This document shows positions 24,541-33,900 of a DNA stretch of 64,000 bases, one piece after another. The notes beneath the pieces were generated by a model. It saw only the letters and a program-made list of their open reading frames with translations, had not been told where the DNA came from and made no database searches. The DNA comes from Fumia xinanensis. Lineage in GTDB: Bacteria > Bacillota > Clostridia > Oscillospirales > Ruminococcaceae. Position 1 is the stretch's first letter. Each line of letters opens with the position of its first letter. Location: the NCBI RefSeq assembly GCF_014384905.1, contig NZ_JACRSV010000004.1, positions 186,001-250,000 on the forward strand, read 5' to 3'. A program made the position numbers and the translations under genes.

Positions 24541-26625
24541 ATGAGCTTTGATTTTTCCAGGTTTGGCTGCAAAGTCTTTAACGACGCGGTCATGTGCGAG
24601 AAACTCTCGAAGAATACCTACAAATCTCTCAGAAGGTCTATCGACTTGGGACTTCCTTTGGAGCCGGAAGTGGCGGACGTAGTGGCGACGGCCATGAAGG
24701 ACTGGGCGGTGGAGCTGGGCGCGACCCATTTTACCCACTGGTTCCAGCCCATGACGAGCTTTACCGCCGGAAAGCACGACAGCTTTATTTCCCCCCAGAA
24801 GGACGGCAAGGTGATTCTCGAATTTTCTGGCAAGGAACTGATTGTGGGGGAACCGGACGCCTCTTCTTTCCCCAACGGTGGCCTCCGCAACACCTTTGAA
24901 GCCAGGGGTTACACTTCCTGGGATTGCACCTCGCCCGCCTTTGTGCGGGACAATACCCTTTACATTCCGACGGCGTTTTACTCTTATACCGGAGAAGCGC
25001 TGGACACCAAAACCCCGCTGCTCCGTTCAATGGAAGCCCTCAATAGGCAGGCGCTTCGGGTGCTGCGGGCTTTTGGAAACAAGACGGCCACCCATGTGAC
25101 GCCTACTGTCGGCGCCGAGCAGGAGTATTTTCTCATCGATAGGGAGAAATACGAGCAGCGGCTGGACTTAAAGCTCTGCGGCCGCACCCTTTTGGGGGCG
25201 AAGCCTCCGAAAGGGCAGGAGATGGAGGATCACTACTGCGGGCGTATTCGCCTGCGGGTGGCGTCCTTTATGAAGCAGCTGGACGAAGCGCTGTGGGAGT
25301 TGGGCGTCACCTCCAAAACCGAGCACAACGAGGCAGCTCCCGCCCAGCACGAATTAGCGCCGGTTTTTGAGTCGGTAAACGTGGCCTGCGACCACAATCA
25401 GCTCACTATGGAAGTCATGCGGGAGGTGGCCAAGAAAAATGGCCTCGCCTGCCTGCTCCACGAAAAGCCTTTCGACGGGGTCAACGGTTCCGGTAAGCAC
25501 AACAACTGGTCTTTGTCCACAAACGACGGGCAGAACCTCTTGGACCCCGGAAAAACCCCTTATGAGAATCTCCAATTTTTGGTGTTTTTGTCCGCTGTCA
25601 TCATCGGAGTGGACAAGTACGCCGATCTGTTGCGGATGTCCGCCGCCAACACCGGAAACGACTTCCGCTTAGGGGGGCATGAAGCACCTCCCACCATCAT
25701 CTCCATCTTTTTGGGGGAGCAGCTCACCCACGTTCTGGAAAACATTGCCGACGGCGCAAACCCCGACCAGACGCCTTCCTGCGTGCTGGAAACGGGAGTG
25801 GCGACGCTGCCGAAGCTCCCAAAAGACGACAGTGACCGCAATCGGACTTCCCCCTTCGCCTTTACCGGTAACAAGTTTGAGTTCCGGATGGTAGGATCCT
25901 CCGCATCTATTTCCATCGCCAACTACGTGCTCAACACCATCGTGGCGGACAGTCTGATGGAAATTGCAAACCGGCTGGAAAACTGTGTAGACTTTGACGG
26001 AGAAATCCAGAAAATCGTTCGGGAAGCCGTCAAAACCCACGGAAAAGTCATCTTCAACGGGAACAACTACACCGACGACTGGGTGGTGGAGGCTGAAAAG
26101 AGGGGCCTTCCGAACCTTTCTAACACTGTCGATGCCATCGGAGCGATGGTGGAGCCGAAAAATATCGCGCTGATGGAGCGGCACCATGTGATGAACGAGG
26201 CGGAGTGCCTGTCCCGGTACGAAATCATGTTGGAAAACTACTGCAAAGTGATTTCCATTGAAGGCCACACCATGGCTCAGATGTGCCGGAGAGAAATTCT
26301 CCCCCACATGGTGGAGTTTGCCGGAAAGATGGCGGAGTCTTACGAAAAACTCGCCAAAATGCAGGTGTATAACGCTAACATCGAGGAATTTGTACGGGAG
26401 CTGTCTACACTTATTACCGAGGTGGACGACCTCTGCTGTGAATTGGATATAGAGCTTGACCAGTGCGACCAGATTGCAGACTACGTGGAAAACGCCCGGT
26501 TCCACCGGGATTCCATCCGCCGGGTGATGGCCGAGCTGAGAACTGCTGTCGACCGGGCGGAGAGACTGGTTTCCTCCGACGCATGGCCGATTCCCACCTA
26601 CACCGATTTGTTGTATCGGGTATAA
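24541..26625 (+). CDS. glnN: Glutamine synthetase type III
   Basis: This 694-residue enzyme condenses glutamate and ammonia. The length and organisation are those of GSIII (GlnN), much longer than the GSI of about 440 residues. Visible features are THFTHWFQPMT and KHDSF near residue 80, VGAEQEYFLID (about 193), KTEHNEAAPAQHELAPVF (about 259-276), SGKHNNWSLSTN (about 316-327) and RNRTSPFAFTGNKFEFRM (about 437-454). The start follows GGAGG. It is 48 nt after the acetyltransferase. No nitrogen-regulator site was recognised. Confidence 0.97.
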   Translation: MSFDFSRFGCKVFNDAVMCEKLSKNTYKSLRRSIDLGLPLEPEVADVVATAMKDWAVELGATHFTHWFQPMTSFTAGKHDSFISPQKDGKVILEFSGKELIVGEPDASSFPNGGLRNTFEARGYTSWDCTSPAFVRDNTLYIPTAFYSYTGEALDTKTPLLRSMEALNRQALRVLRAFGNKTATHVTPTVGAEQEYFLIDREKYEQRLDLKLCGRTLLGAKPPKGQEMEDHYCGRIRLRVASFMKQLDEALWELGVTSKTEHNEAAPAQHELAPVFESVNVACDHNQLTMEVMREVAKKNGLACLLHEKPFDGVNGSGKHNNWSLSTNDGQNLLDPGKTPYENLQFLVFLSAVIIGVDKYADLLRMSAANTGNDFRLGGHEAPPTIISIFLGEQLTHVLENIADGANPDQTPSCVLETGVATLPKLPKDDSDRNRTSPFAFTGNKFEFRMVGSSASISIANYVLNTIVADSLMEIANRLENCVDFDGEIQKIVREAVKTHGKVIFNGNNYTDDWVVEAEKRGLPNLSNTVDAIGAMVEPKNIALMERHHVMNEAECLSRYEIMLENYCKVISIEGHTMAQMCRREILPHMVEFAGKMAESYEKLAKMQVYNANIEEFVRELSTLITEVDDLCCELDIELDQCDQIADYVENARFHRDSIRRVMAELRTAVDRAERLVSSDAWPIPTYTDLLYRV

Positions 26626-26628
26626 ATC

Positions 26629-26659
26629 AATATCCCCCGGCCATTGGCCGGGGGATATT
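26629..26659. terminator. Bidirectional terminator between glnN and the XRE gene
   Basis: A perfect 14-bp stem (26629-26642 with 26646-26659) with a 3-nt loop lies between two convergent genes. The T-run is short on both sides. Confidence 0.75.
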
Positions 26660-26661
26660 TG

Positions 26662-26895
26662 CTATCGGGACTTTTTACGGGGATAGGGAGACGGCTCGTC
26701 GGTCAGATCCAAAAGGTAATCCACGCTGGTCTCAAAAAATTCCGCCAGTTTGATGAGTGCTGCGATGGGAATATTTAATTGTTCCCGCTCGTAGTTGGAA
26801 TAGGTCTTTTGATTAATAAATAGAACTCTCGCTATATCTGTTTGGGACAAATCGTTGTCCTCCCGTAAATCTCGAAGATGTTTTAACACAATCAT
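26662..26895 (-). CDS. Small XRE-family transcriptional regulator
   Basis: This 77-residue protein is almost entirely a helix-turn-helix domain: LRDLREDNDLSQTDIARVL, then NQKTYSNYEREQLNIPI and LIKLAEFFETSVDYLLDLTD, followed by a basic tail. The start at 26895 follows GGAGGG on the minus strand; the longer frame upstream lacks a ribosome site. No partner or operator was recognised. It is convergent with glnN and divergent from the ileS leader. Confidence 0.85.
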   Translation of the reverse strand: MIVLKHLRDLREDNDLSQTDIARVLFINQKTYSNYEREQLNIPIAALIKLAEFFETSVDYLLDLTDEPSPYPRKKSR

Positions 26896-27039
26896 CCCTC
26901 CTTTGTTCAGTATAAAATGGGGAAAGCCTTTTTGGCTGATTTTAAGGGAATATCGCCTAAAACATCTTGAGAAGTTGTTGGAAATAAAAGCAGCGGCGGA
27001 GAAACTCGGCACGACTTTGGCTGAAAATCAACTTTGGGC

Positions 27040-27068
27040 TTGACAATTTTTAGGATTCGTGATAATCT
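27040..27068 (+). promoter_or_regulatory. ileS promoter
   Basis: Consensus -35 TTGACA (27040-27045) with GATAAT (27061-27066, 15 bp) or TAATCT (27063-27068, 17 bp) as -10. It sits just upstream of the T-box leader. Confidence 0.6.
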
Positions 27069-27073
27069 TTCTA

Positions 27074-27333
27074 TTATAAATGTAAATGGTAAAGACGTTG
27101 ACAGAGACAGTAGGCTTTTGGGGAAAATCAAAGCGAGCGGGGGACAGTGGAAGCCCTGTATGAGTAGCCATCTGCTGAAAATCCCTCTGGAGTCGCGCGC
27201 CCAACAGCAGTTTGCTCAGTAAGCGCCGCCGGTTTCCCGCCGTTAGAGGGGACGCATATGATGGTATGTTGAAATAGGTGGTATTGCGAAGTTTATCCTT
27301 CGTCCTGTTCATACGGGGCGGGGGATTTTTTCA
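27074..27333 (+). promoter_or_regulatory. T-box leader of ileS (specifier ATC, isoleucine)
   Basis: T-box AGGTGGTATTGCG at 27276-27288 is followed by a G-U-rich terminator stem (27297-27307 with 27314-27324) and TTTTTT. The specifier loop reads GAAA-ATC-CC, placing the isoleucine codon ATC at 27181-27183. Uncharged tRNA-Ile would stabilise the antiterminator and raise ileS expression. The specifier is inferred from position and matches the gene product. Confidence 0.88.
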
Positions 27334-27368
27334 TTTAAGAAACGGTAAATGTTTGGGAGGTACAAAAA

Positions 27369-30300
27369 ATGTACGAGAAAGTTTCTACAAACCTGAATTT
27401 TGTGGAACGGGAAAAGAAGATCGAAGAGTTCTGGAAAGAACAGCACATCTTTGAAAAGAGCATCGAGGACAGAAAGGACTGTCCCACCTATATGTTCTAC
27501 GACGGCCCCCCGACGGCCAACGGAAAACCCCACATCGGCCATGTGCTGACCAGAGTCATCAAGGACATGATTCCCCGCTACCGCACCATGAAGGGCTACA
27601 AAGTCCCCCGCAAAGCCGGATGGGACACCCACGGCCTGCCAGTAGAGCTGGAAGTGGAGAAACTCCTGAACATCAACGGCAAAGACCAGATCGAGGCTTA
27701 CGGTCTGGAGCCGTTTATTGAAAAATGCAAGGAAAGCGTCTGGAAATACAAGGGAATGTGGGAGGATTTCTCTGAGACCGTTGGTTTCTGGGCGGATATG
27801 GACGACCCTTATGTCACCTATCACAACGACTACATCGAGTCGGAATGGTGGGCCTTAAAACAAATTTGGGACAAAGGCCTTCTATATAAAGGCTTTAAAA
27901 TCGTGCCTTACTGCCCCCGCTGCGGGACCCCGCTTTCGAGCCACGAGGTGGCTCAGGGCTATAAGGATGTAAAAGAACGCTCCGCTATCGTCCGGTTTAA
28001 GGTGAAGGATGAGGACGCTTATATCCTCGCCTGGACCACCACTCCCTGGACCCTGCCGTCCAACGTGGCGCTCTGCGTCAACCCGGATGAGACCTACGCC
28101 AAGGTAAAAGCCGCCGATGGATACACCTATTATATGGCAGAGGCTTTGCTGGACACTGTTCTCGGCAAACTTGCCGACAAGGAAGCGGGAACCCCCGCTT
28201 ATGAAGTGCTGGAAACCTTCCCGGGCAAGACGTTGGAATACAAGGAATACGAGCCCCTCTTTGAATGCGCCGCTCCCTATGCAGAAAAGCAGCACAAAAA
28301 AGCATTTTTCGTCGCCTGCGACAGTTACGTCACCCTGACCGACGGCACCGGTGTCGTCCACCAGGCTCCCGCCTTCGGTGAAGACGACGCAAGGGTGGGC
28401 CGCAAGTACGATATGCCTTTCGTCCAGCTGGTGGACGGCAGCGGACACATGACTGAGGACACGCCTTTCGCCGGATTATTCGTCAAGGACGCCGACCCGG
28501 AGGTCCTAAAAGACCTGGACCGAAGAGGGCTTCTCTTTGACGCGCCCAAATTTGAGCACAGCTACCCCTTCTGCTGGCGCTGCGACACCCCCCTCATCTA
28601 CTACGCCCGGGAATCCTGGTTTATCCAGATGACCGCCGTCAAAGACGACCTCATCCGCAACAACAACACCATTAACTGGATTCCTGAGAGCATCGGCAAA
28701 GGCCGCTTCGGCGACTGGCTGGAAAATGTTCAGGACTGGGGCATCAGCCGAAACCGGTACTGGGGCACGCCCTTAAACGTCTGGGAGTGCGAGTGCGGAC
28801 ACCGCCACGCCATCGGCAGCATTGCGGAACTGAAGGAAATGTCCGACAATTGCCCCGACAACATCGAGCTGCACCGGCCCTATGTGGACGCGGTGACCAT
28901 CAAATGTCCGAAGTGCGGCAAGCAGATGAAGCGGGTGCCCGAAGTCATCGACTGCTGGTTCGATTCTGGCGCCATGCCCTTTGCCCAGCATCACTATCCC
29001 TTTGAGAACAAAGACCTGTTTGAAGCCCAGTTCCCGGCGAACTTTATTTCGGAAGCCGTTGACCAGACCCGAGGATGGTTTTATTCGCTCTTGGCGATTT
29101 CGACCCTGCTGTTCAACAAGGCCCCCTATAAAAACGTCATCGTTTTGGGCCATGTCCAGGACGAAAACGGCCAGAAGATGAGTAAATCTAAAGGAAACGC
29201 CGTCGATCCGTTCGACGCGTTGGCGACATATGGCGCCGATTCCATCCGCTGGTATTTTTACTCCAATTCCGCACCCTGGCTCCCCAACCGTTTCTACGGC
29301 AAAGCAGTGCAGGAAGGTCAGCGGAAGTTCCTTTCCACTTTGTGGAACACCTACGCCTTTTTTGTGCTGTACGCCAACATCGATAACTTTGACGCGACGA
29401 AATATCATCTGGACCCAGCGTCCCTGACTGTCATGGACAAATGGCTGCTGTCGAAACTCAACAGCCTCGTCAAAGAGGTGGACAGCGCTTTGGAAAACTA
29501 CCGCATCCCCGATGCGGCTCGTGCGCTCCAGGAATTTGTGGACGAAATGAGCAACTGGTATGTCCGCCGTAACCGGGAGCGATTCTGGTCTCAGGAACTG
29601 ACCCAGGACAAAGTGGGCGCCTATCTCACCTTGTATACTGCTCTTGTGACGGTCTCCAAGGTGGCGGCTCCCATGATTCCCTTTATGTGTGAGGACATCT
29701 ATCGGAACCTGGTTTGCAGCGTCGACCCTTCTGCGCCGGAGAGCGTCCATCTCTGTGACTTCCCGGTTGCCGACGAGTCTCTCATCGACAAAAAGCTGGA
29801 GGACGATATGGAGGAAGTGCTCCAGATCGTCACGCTGGGCCGGGCGGCGCGGAACGCATCCAGCCGAAAGAACCGCCAGCCCCTCCAGAGTATGTCGGTG
29901 AAAGCGGATCATCCTTTGGATGAGATGTACCGGGATATTATCCGGGAGGAGCTGAACATCAAGGAACTCCATTTCGTCGAGGATACCGGGGAGTTTGTTT
30001 CCTATGCCTTTAAGCCCCAGCTCAAGACCTTGGGCCGGAAGTACGGCCCCAAGATCAATGAAATCCGAAATGTTTTGGCGAACCTCGATGGCGCTAAGGC
30101 CAAAAAGCAACTGGATACTGAAGGCGCTGTCACCGTTTCTCTGTCCGACGGCGATATTCAGCTGGCGGAAGAGGATCTGCTCATCGAGACCACTCAGGTG
30201 GAGGGGTACACCACACTGTCCGACCGGGGTGTTACTGTGGTACTGGATACCCGCCTCACCGACGGGCTGATCGAAGAGGGCTTTGTCCGGGAAATCATCA

Positions 30301-30530
30301 GCAAAATCCAGTCTATGCGGAAAGAAGCGGATTTCGACGTGATGGATCATATTACCGTGTACCAGAAAGGCAGCGAAAAGGTCGCGCAGATTCTCACCGC
30401 TCACGCGAATGAAATCAAGCACGACGTTTTGGCGGTTGATATTGTGACCGGCCAAATGGATGGCTTTACCATGGATTGGAACATCAACGGGGAGGATACC
30501 CAGTTGGGGGTTGAGGTTTACCGTCAGTAA
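27369..30530 (+). CDS. ileS: Isoleucyl-tRNA synthetase (IleS2-like)
   Basis: This 1053-residue class I synthetase has the HIGH signature PHIGHVLTR (about residue 57), the PTANGKPH approach and KMSKS in GQKMSKSKGN (about 601). A large CP1 editing domain lies between about 190 and 400, with the TWTTTPWTLPSNV-type editing motif seen as AWTTTPWTLPSN. The sequence style (MFYDGPPTANG, KAGWDTHGLPVELEVEK) and the long C-terminal domain without an obvious terminal zinc finger resemble the eukaryotic-like IleS2 class, which is often less sensitive to mupirocin; that property is not tested here. The start follows GGGAGG. Confidence 0.96.
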   Translation: MYEKVSTNLNFVEREKKIEEFWKEQHIFEKSIEDRKDCPTYMFYDGPPTANGKPHIGHVLTRVIKDMIPRYRTMKGYKVPRKAGWDTHGLPVELEVEKLLNINGKDQIEAYGLEPFIEKCKESVWKYKGMWEDFSETVGFWADMDDPYVTYHNDYIESEWWALKQIWDKGLLYKGFKIVPYCPRCGTPLSSHEVAQGYKDVKERSAIVRFKVKDEDAYILAWTTTPWTLPSNVALCVNPDETYAKVKAADGYTYYMAEALLDTVLGKLADKEAGTPAYEVLETFPGKTLEYKEYEPLFECAAPYAEKQHKKAFFVACDSYVTLTDGTGVVHQAPAFGEDDARVGRKYDMPFVQLVDGSGHMTEDTPFAGLFVKDADPEVLKDLDRRGLLFDAPKFEHSYPFCWRCDTPLIYYARESWFIQMTAVKDDLIRNNNTINWIPESIGKGRFGDWLENVQDWGISRNRYWGTPLNVWECECGHRHAIGSIAELKEMSDNCPDNIELHRPYVDAVTIKCPKCGKQMKRVPEVIDCWFDSGAMPFAQHHYPFENKDLFEAQFPANFISEAVDQTRGWFYSLLAISTLLFNKAPYKNVIVLGHVQDENGQKMSKSKGNAVDPFDALATYGADSIRWYFYSNSAPWLPNRFYGKAVQEGQRKFLSTLWNTYAFFVLYANIDNFDATKYHLDPASLTVMDKWLLSKLNSLVKEVDSALENYRIPDAARALQEFVDEMSNWYVRRNRERFWSQELTQDKVGAYLTLYTALVTVSKVAAPMIPFMCEDIYRNLVCSVDPSAPESVHLCDFPVADESLIDKKLEDDMEEVLQIVTLGRAARNASSRKNRQPLQSMSVKADHPLDEMYRDIIREELNIKELHFVEDTGEFVSYAFKPQLKTLGRKYGPKINEIRNVLANLDGAKAKKQLDTEGAVTVSLSDGDIQLAEEDLLIETTQVEGYTTLSDRGVTVVLDTRLTDGLIEEGFVREIISKIQSMRKEADFDVMDHITVYQKGSEKVAQILTAHANEIKHDVLAVDIVTGQMDGFTMDWNINGEDTQLGVEVYRQ

Positions 30531-30544
30531 ATAGAATGAATAAA

Positions 30545-30573
30545 ATGCGGTGCAGGTATGTCCTGCACCGCAT
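30545..30573 (+). terminator. Hairpin after ileS, probable terminator
   Basis: A perfect 12-bp stem (30545-30556 with 30562-30573) with a 5-nt loop. The following T-run is interrupted (GTATTGTTTG), so termination may be weak. Confidence 0.65.
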
Positions 30574-30945
30574 GTATTGTTTGTGAGGTAAATTTAAGCG
30601 ATTTTTTGCTTTTTACGATTAAGTTTGAGACAGAAGAAATAAAATGCAGCAGTAAAAGAAAATACTGGAAGGCAAAATATAGTTTTATTTTTACTTTTAT
30701 AACTTTTTAAAGCCTTTTTATAGTTCTAATTATACTTTATGGTTTAATATTTATTAATTAAAAATTATAAAACTATAAAGTATAAATAAAACTATTGATT
30801 CTCCTGCCAAATACCTATTAATATATAAATAACATCGAATTAAAATTAATTTTTTATGGATGCGATGTGAACCGGTGAGAAACGTGATATGTTTTGGAGA
30901 TTTGATAAAACATGTGGCGTTCAAGTATGGTTAGGAGGAGTAAAA
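30574..30945 (+). promoter_or_regulatory. AT-rich leader of the first DUF4855 gene with repeated motif
   Basis: There is no gene here. The motif ATAGTTTTATTTTTACTTTTAT occurs at 30679-30700. A diverged direct copy (ATAGTTCTAATTATACTTTA) lies at 30720-30739, and an inverted copy at 30773-30795 can pair with the first over about 19 of 20 bases. A near-identical motif lies upstream of the third DUF4855 gene (43466-43487). A short inverted repeat (ATGTTTT/AAAACAT) near 30890-30912 precedes the ribosome site. The promoter was not resolved because TATAAT-like words are too frequent here. Confidence 0.55.
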
Positions 30946-33900
30946 ATGAAAAACAAGAGAGGAAGGCGCAGGCTTGCGGCACTACTAAGCGGCATTTTGG
31001 CCCTTAGCTGTGCTTTGAGCAGCGTACCTGTCGGCGCACTGGATGGTGGAGAACTCCGGTCTGCTGATGGAAAGGTCAATTATGCCTTGGGTTGTACTTA
31101 CACATCCACAGACCCGTATGGGGAAAATGGAAATATTTCCTATCCTGATACAGGCAACAAAGAATTGACCGATGGGGAATTGGCCCTAGACGCTACGGAG
31201 CATAAAGACCCTCGATGGGTCGGATTTGCGGGTAGTCCCCAAATCGTTGAAGTGACTCTGGATTTAGGTACAGACCGTACCTTTAACACGGTCGAATATG
31301 TCAGCTATGTGTACGGCGGCGCTGCTATCGGTTTGCCTTTGACAGAGGAAATCGACTATTCCAGCGATGGATTGAACTGGGCGTCTTTTTATAACGGAAA
31401 AGATAGAGTCGCTTCGACTGAAAAAGGCGCTGAGGCTATTACTGTACCGGGCGAAACGGTAACGGGCCGGTTTGTCAGATTCAAATTTACCTACACCCAG
31501 TTTACCTGGCTTTTCTTTTCGGAATTCCGTGTATTGGGTGACGTAGGTGAAGACGCTTGTGAAATTCCCCGGTTTACTAAAAATTTAGCATCCACACAGT
31601 CCGTCTACGTAGACGATATGGTCAACTTCCAGGTGGAGGCTGAAGTATCGGATGGCGGAACACTGAGCTATCAGTGGTATAAAGACGACGAACCTGTCGG
31701 CGAAAATAGCAGCTCCTACAACATTTCCCGCGCTACTTTAGAAGATGCGGGCGTTTACAGAGTTGAGGTCACTAATACCAATGGTGCTGCTACCGCCATA
31801 GCGGTCAGCGTAAGATGTAATTTGAAGGTGACCGACGGCGGCAGTATCGACCCTGATCCCGATGATCCGGTTTTGAACCCTGACCCCAATAATCTGGCAG
31901 AGGGAGCTTCGTATACTTCTTCCTGGAGAGCGAATGCATCCTACCCTGATACGGGAAACAAAAAGCTGACGGATACTGTCGTTGCAAGCGAAGCGTCTTA
32001 CAGGGATTCGGCATGGGTTGGATTTAACAAAAATGATGCTTCTGATGAAAATCCTTTGTCCATCGTCGTAGACTTGGGCGAGAAAAAGCGCTTTATGGAA
32101 GTGGCTACTAACTTTTTATCCACCCCGTCTGCAGGTATTTATTGCCCTACTGGCGTCAAAGTGTCTATTTCGAACGATGGCAGCAGTTGGACTGCGTTGA
32201 CAGACGATACCATCGTACGCCCAACTGTTAACATGATTTACGGCTATCAGTTTGTTGCTGATAAAGTGCAATCTGCCCGTTTTGTAAAACTTGAAGTGAC
32301 AAGCGATTCCAGCTGGACTTTCCTAGATGAGTTCAGAGTTTTAGAATATCCTCAGAGTTCCATGCCCGGGGATCAGTCTGATAACTTTGCCTTTGAAAAG
32401 AGCTATACATCGAAACCTGCCGCTTCCGCTACTTATCCGGATGCGGACAACAAAAAATTGACCGACGGCAGAACCGGTACAATGGACTATTCCGTCGACC
32501 TGTGGGCAGGCTACGAAAACAATAACGGCACCTCTGAAATCGTTGTTGATTTGGGAGCGCCTACCACTTTTGAGCAAATCGAGATGAATTTCCTAAACGA
32601 TAGAGGGCATGGTATCTCCTATCCGGAATCAGTTCAGGTGGAGGCTTCCAGCAACGGTTCCGACTGGAACGAGCTGTTCAACGATACAATCGCTCCCGCT
32701 GACGAAGCACTTTCCATCTACAGCTTGAAACGCGGTTTGGATGCCGCGGCAACTGCCCGCTATGTAAAAGTGACTTTCCCGACAAAACACTGGGTGTTTA
32801 TTGATGAGATCAAAGTGATGCGAGACCTCACTTTTGTTCCGGAAGCTCCCGTTGTCGAGGAAGAGATGGATCCCAACAACATTTCTTACGGAAAGAGCTA
32901 TGCTCTTGCATTTTCCGCAAACTCTAGTTATCCGGATATCGGCAACAAGCAGCTGACCGATGGCAAGCGCGGGACTTCCACTTACTCGTCCAGAGAGTGG
33001 GTGGGCTTCCACAGCGGCGGCAAGACCGACGCGGGAGTGGACTGTTTCAGTATGGTCATTGATTTGGGCTCCACTCAGAGCTTTGAACAGGTGAAGGTTG
33101 GTTTTCTTACCGATTCTGTTACTGGCATTTATGCACCTACCGGCAACATTAAAATTGAAACTTCAGACGACCAGTCTTCTTGGAAGCCGTTTGCAGAAAG
33201 TGGAAACAACTACTTTACAAGAGGAAATAACGGCCTCCAGCGTTATATCGCAGAGGGTTCTGCCTCCGGAAGATATGTAAAAGTCAGCGTGTACTTTAAC
33301 GACTACTGGATGTTTATGGATGAAGTTGAAATCCTGGCTGTCAAAGATGAACGAGTCGATGCGGACAAAGAACCTGATAATGGCTGGAAAAACAATCTGA
33401 TCCGGGATTACGGCTACACCCTGACCGGAACCCCCTCTCAAAACGCCAACAAGGCTCCTACTGCTCTAACCGACGGCAGATTCGCTGTTACCGGCAGCAA
33501 ATACGACACCAATTGGCTCGGATTTAAGGATGGCGCCCATGTTTCAGTAGACTTTGATCTGAAAAACCCTGCTTCTGTTTATGAAATTGTTTTCAGCGGC
33601 AAGGAAAATGCTTTATACAATCAAGTGCTGCCGCAGAATTTGAAGATTTTGACTTCTGCTGATGGCGAGACCTGGACCTTGCTGAAACAATTTGGGACAG
33701 AAACTGGTTCGAAGCTTACTTGGGAAGGCGGGAAAGATCCTTTTGATTCCCCCATGGCCAACCCAGGAGCTGTTTACACCAGATACATCCGTGTTGAATT
33801 TGACGCTCCTGTAGGCAACGACGTAGTGTTTGTCGATGAAATTGAAATCATTGGTAAGCGCGGCCGTTGTTCTGATGCGGCTCCAATTGCTCCGGATAAG

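Noticed and set aside
26855..27043. 62-codon plus-strand frame between the XRE gene and ileS leader
   Set aside because: It overlaps the XRE gene start in antisense, has no ribosome site and ends in the ileS promoter.
28773..30455. Open frame of 560 codons on the minus strand opposite ileS
   Set aside because: Antisense shadow of a strongly conserved gene, with no ribosome site and no domain.
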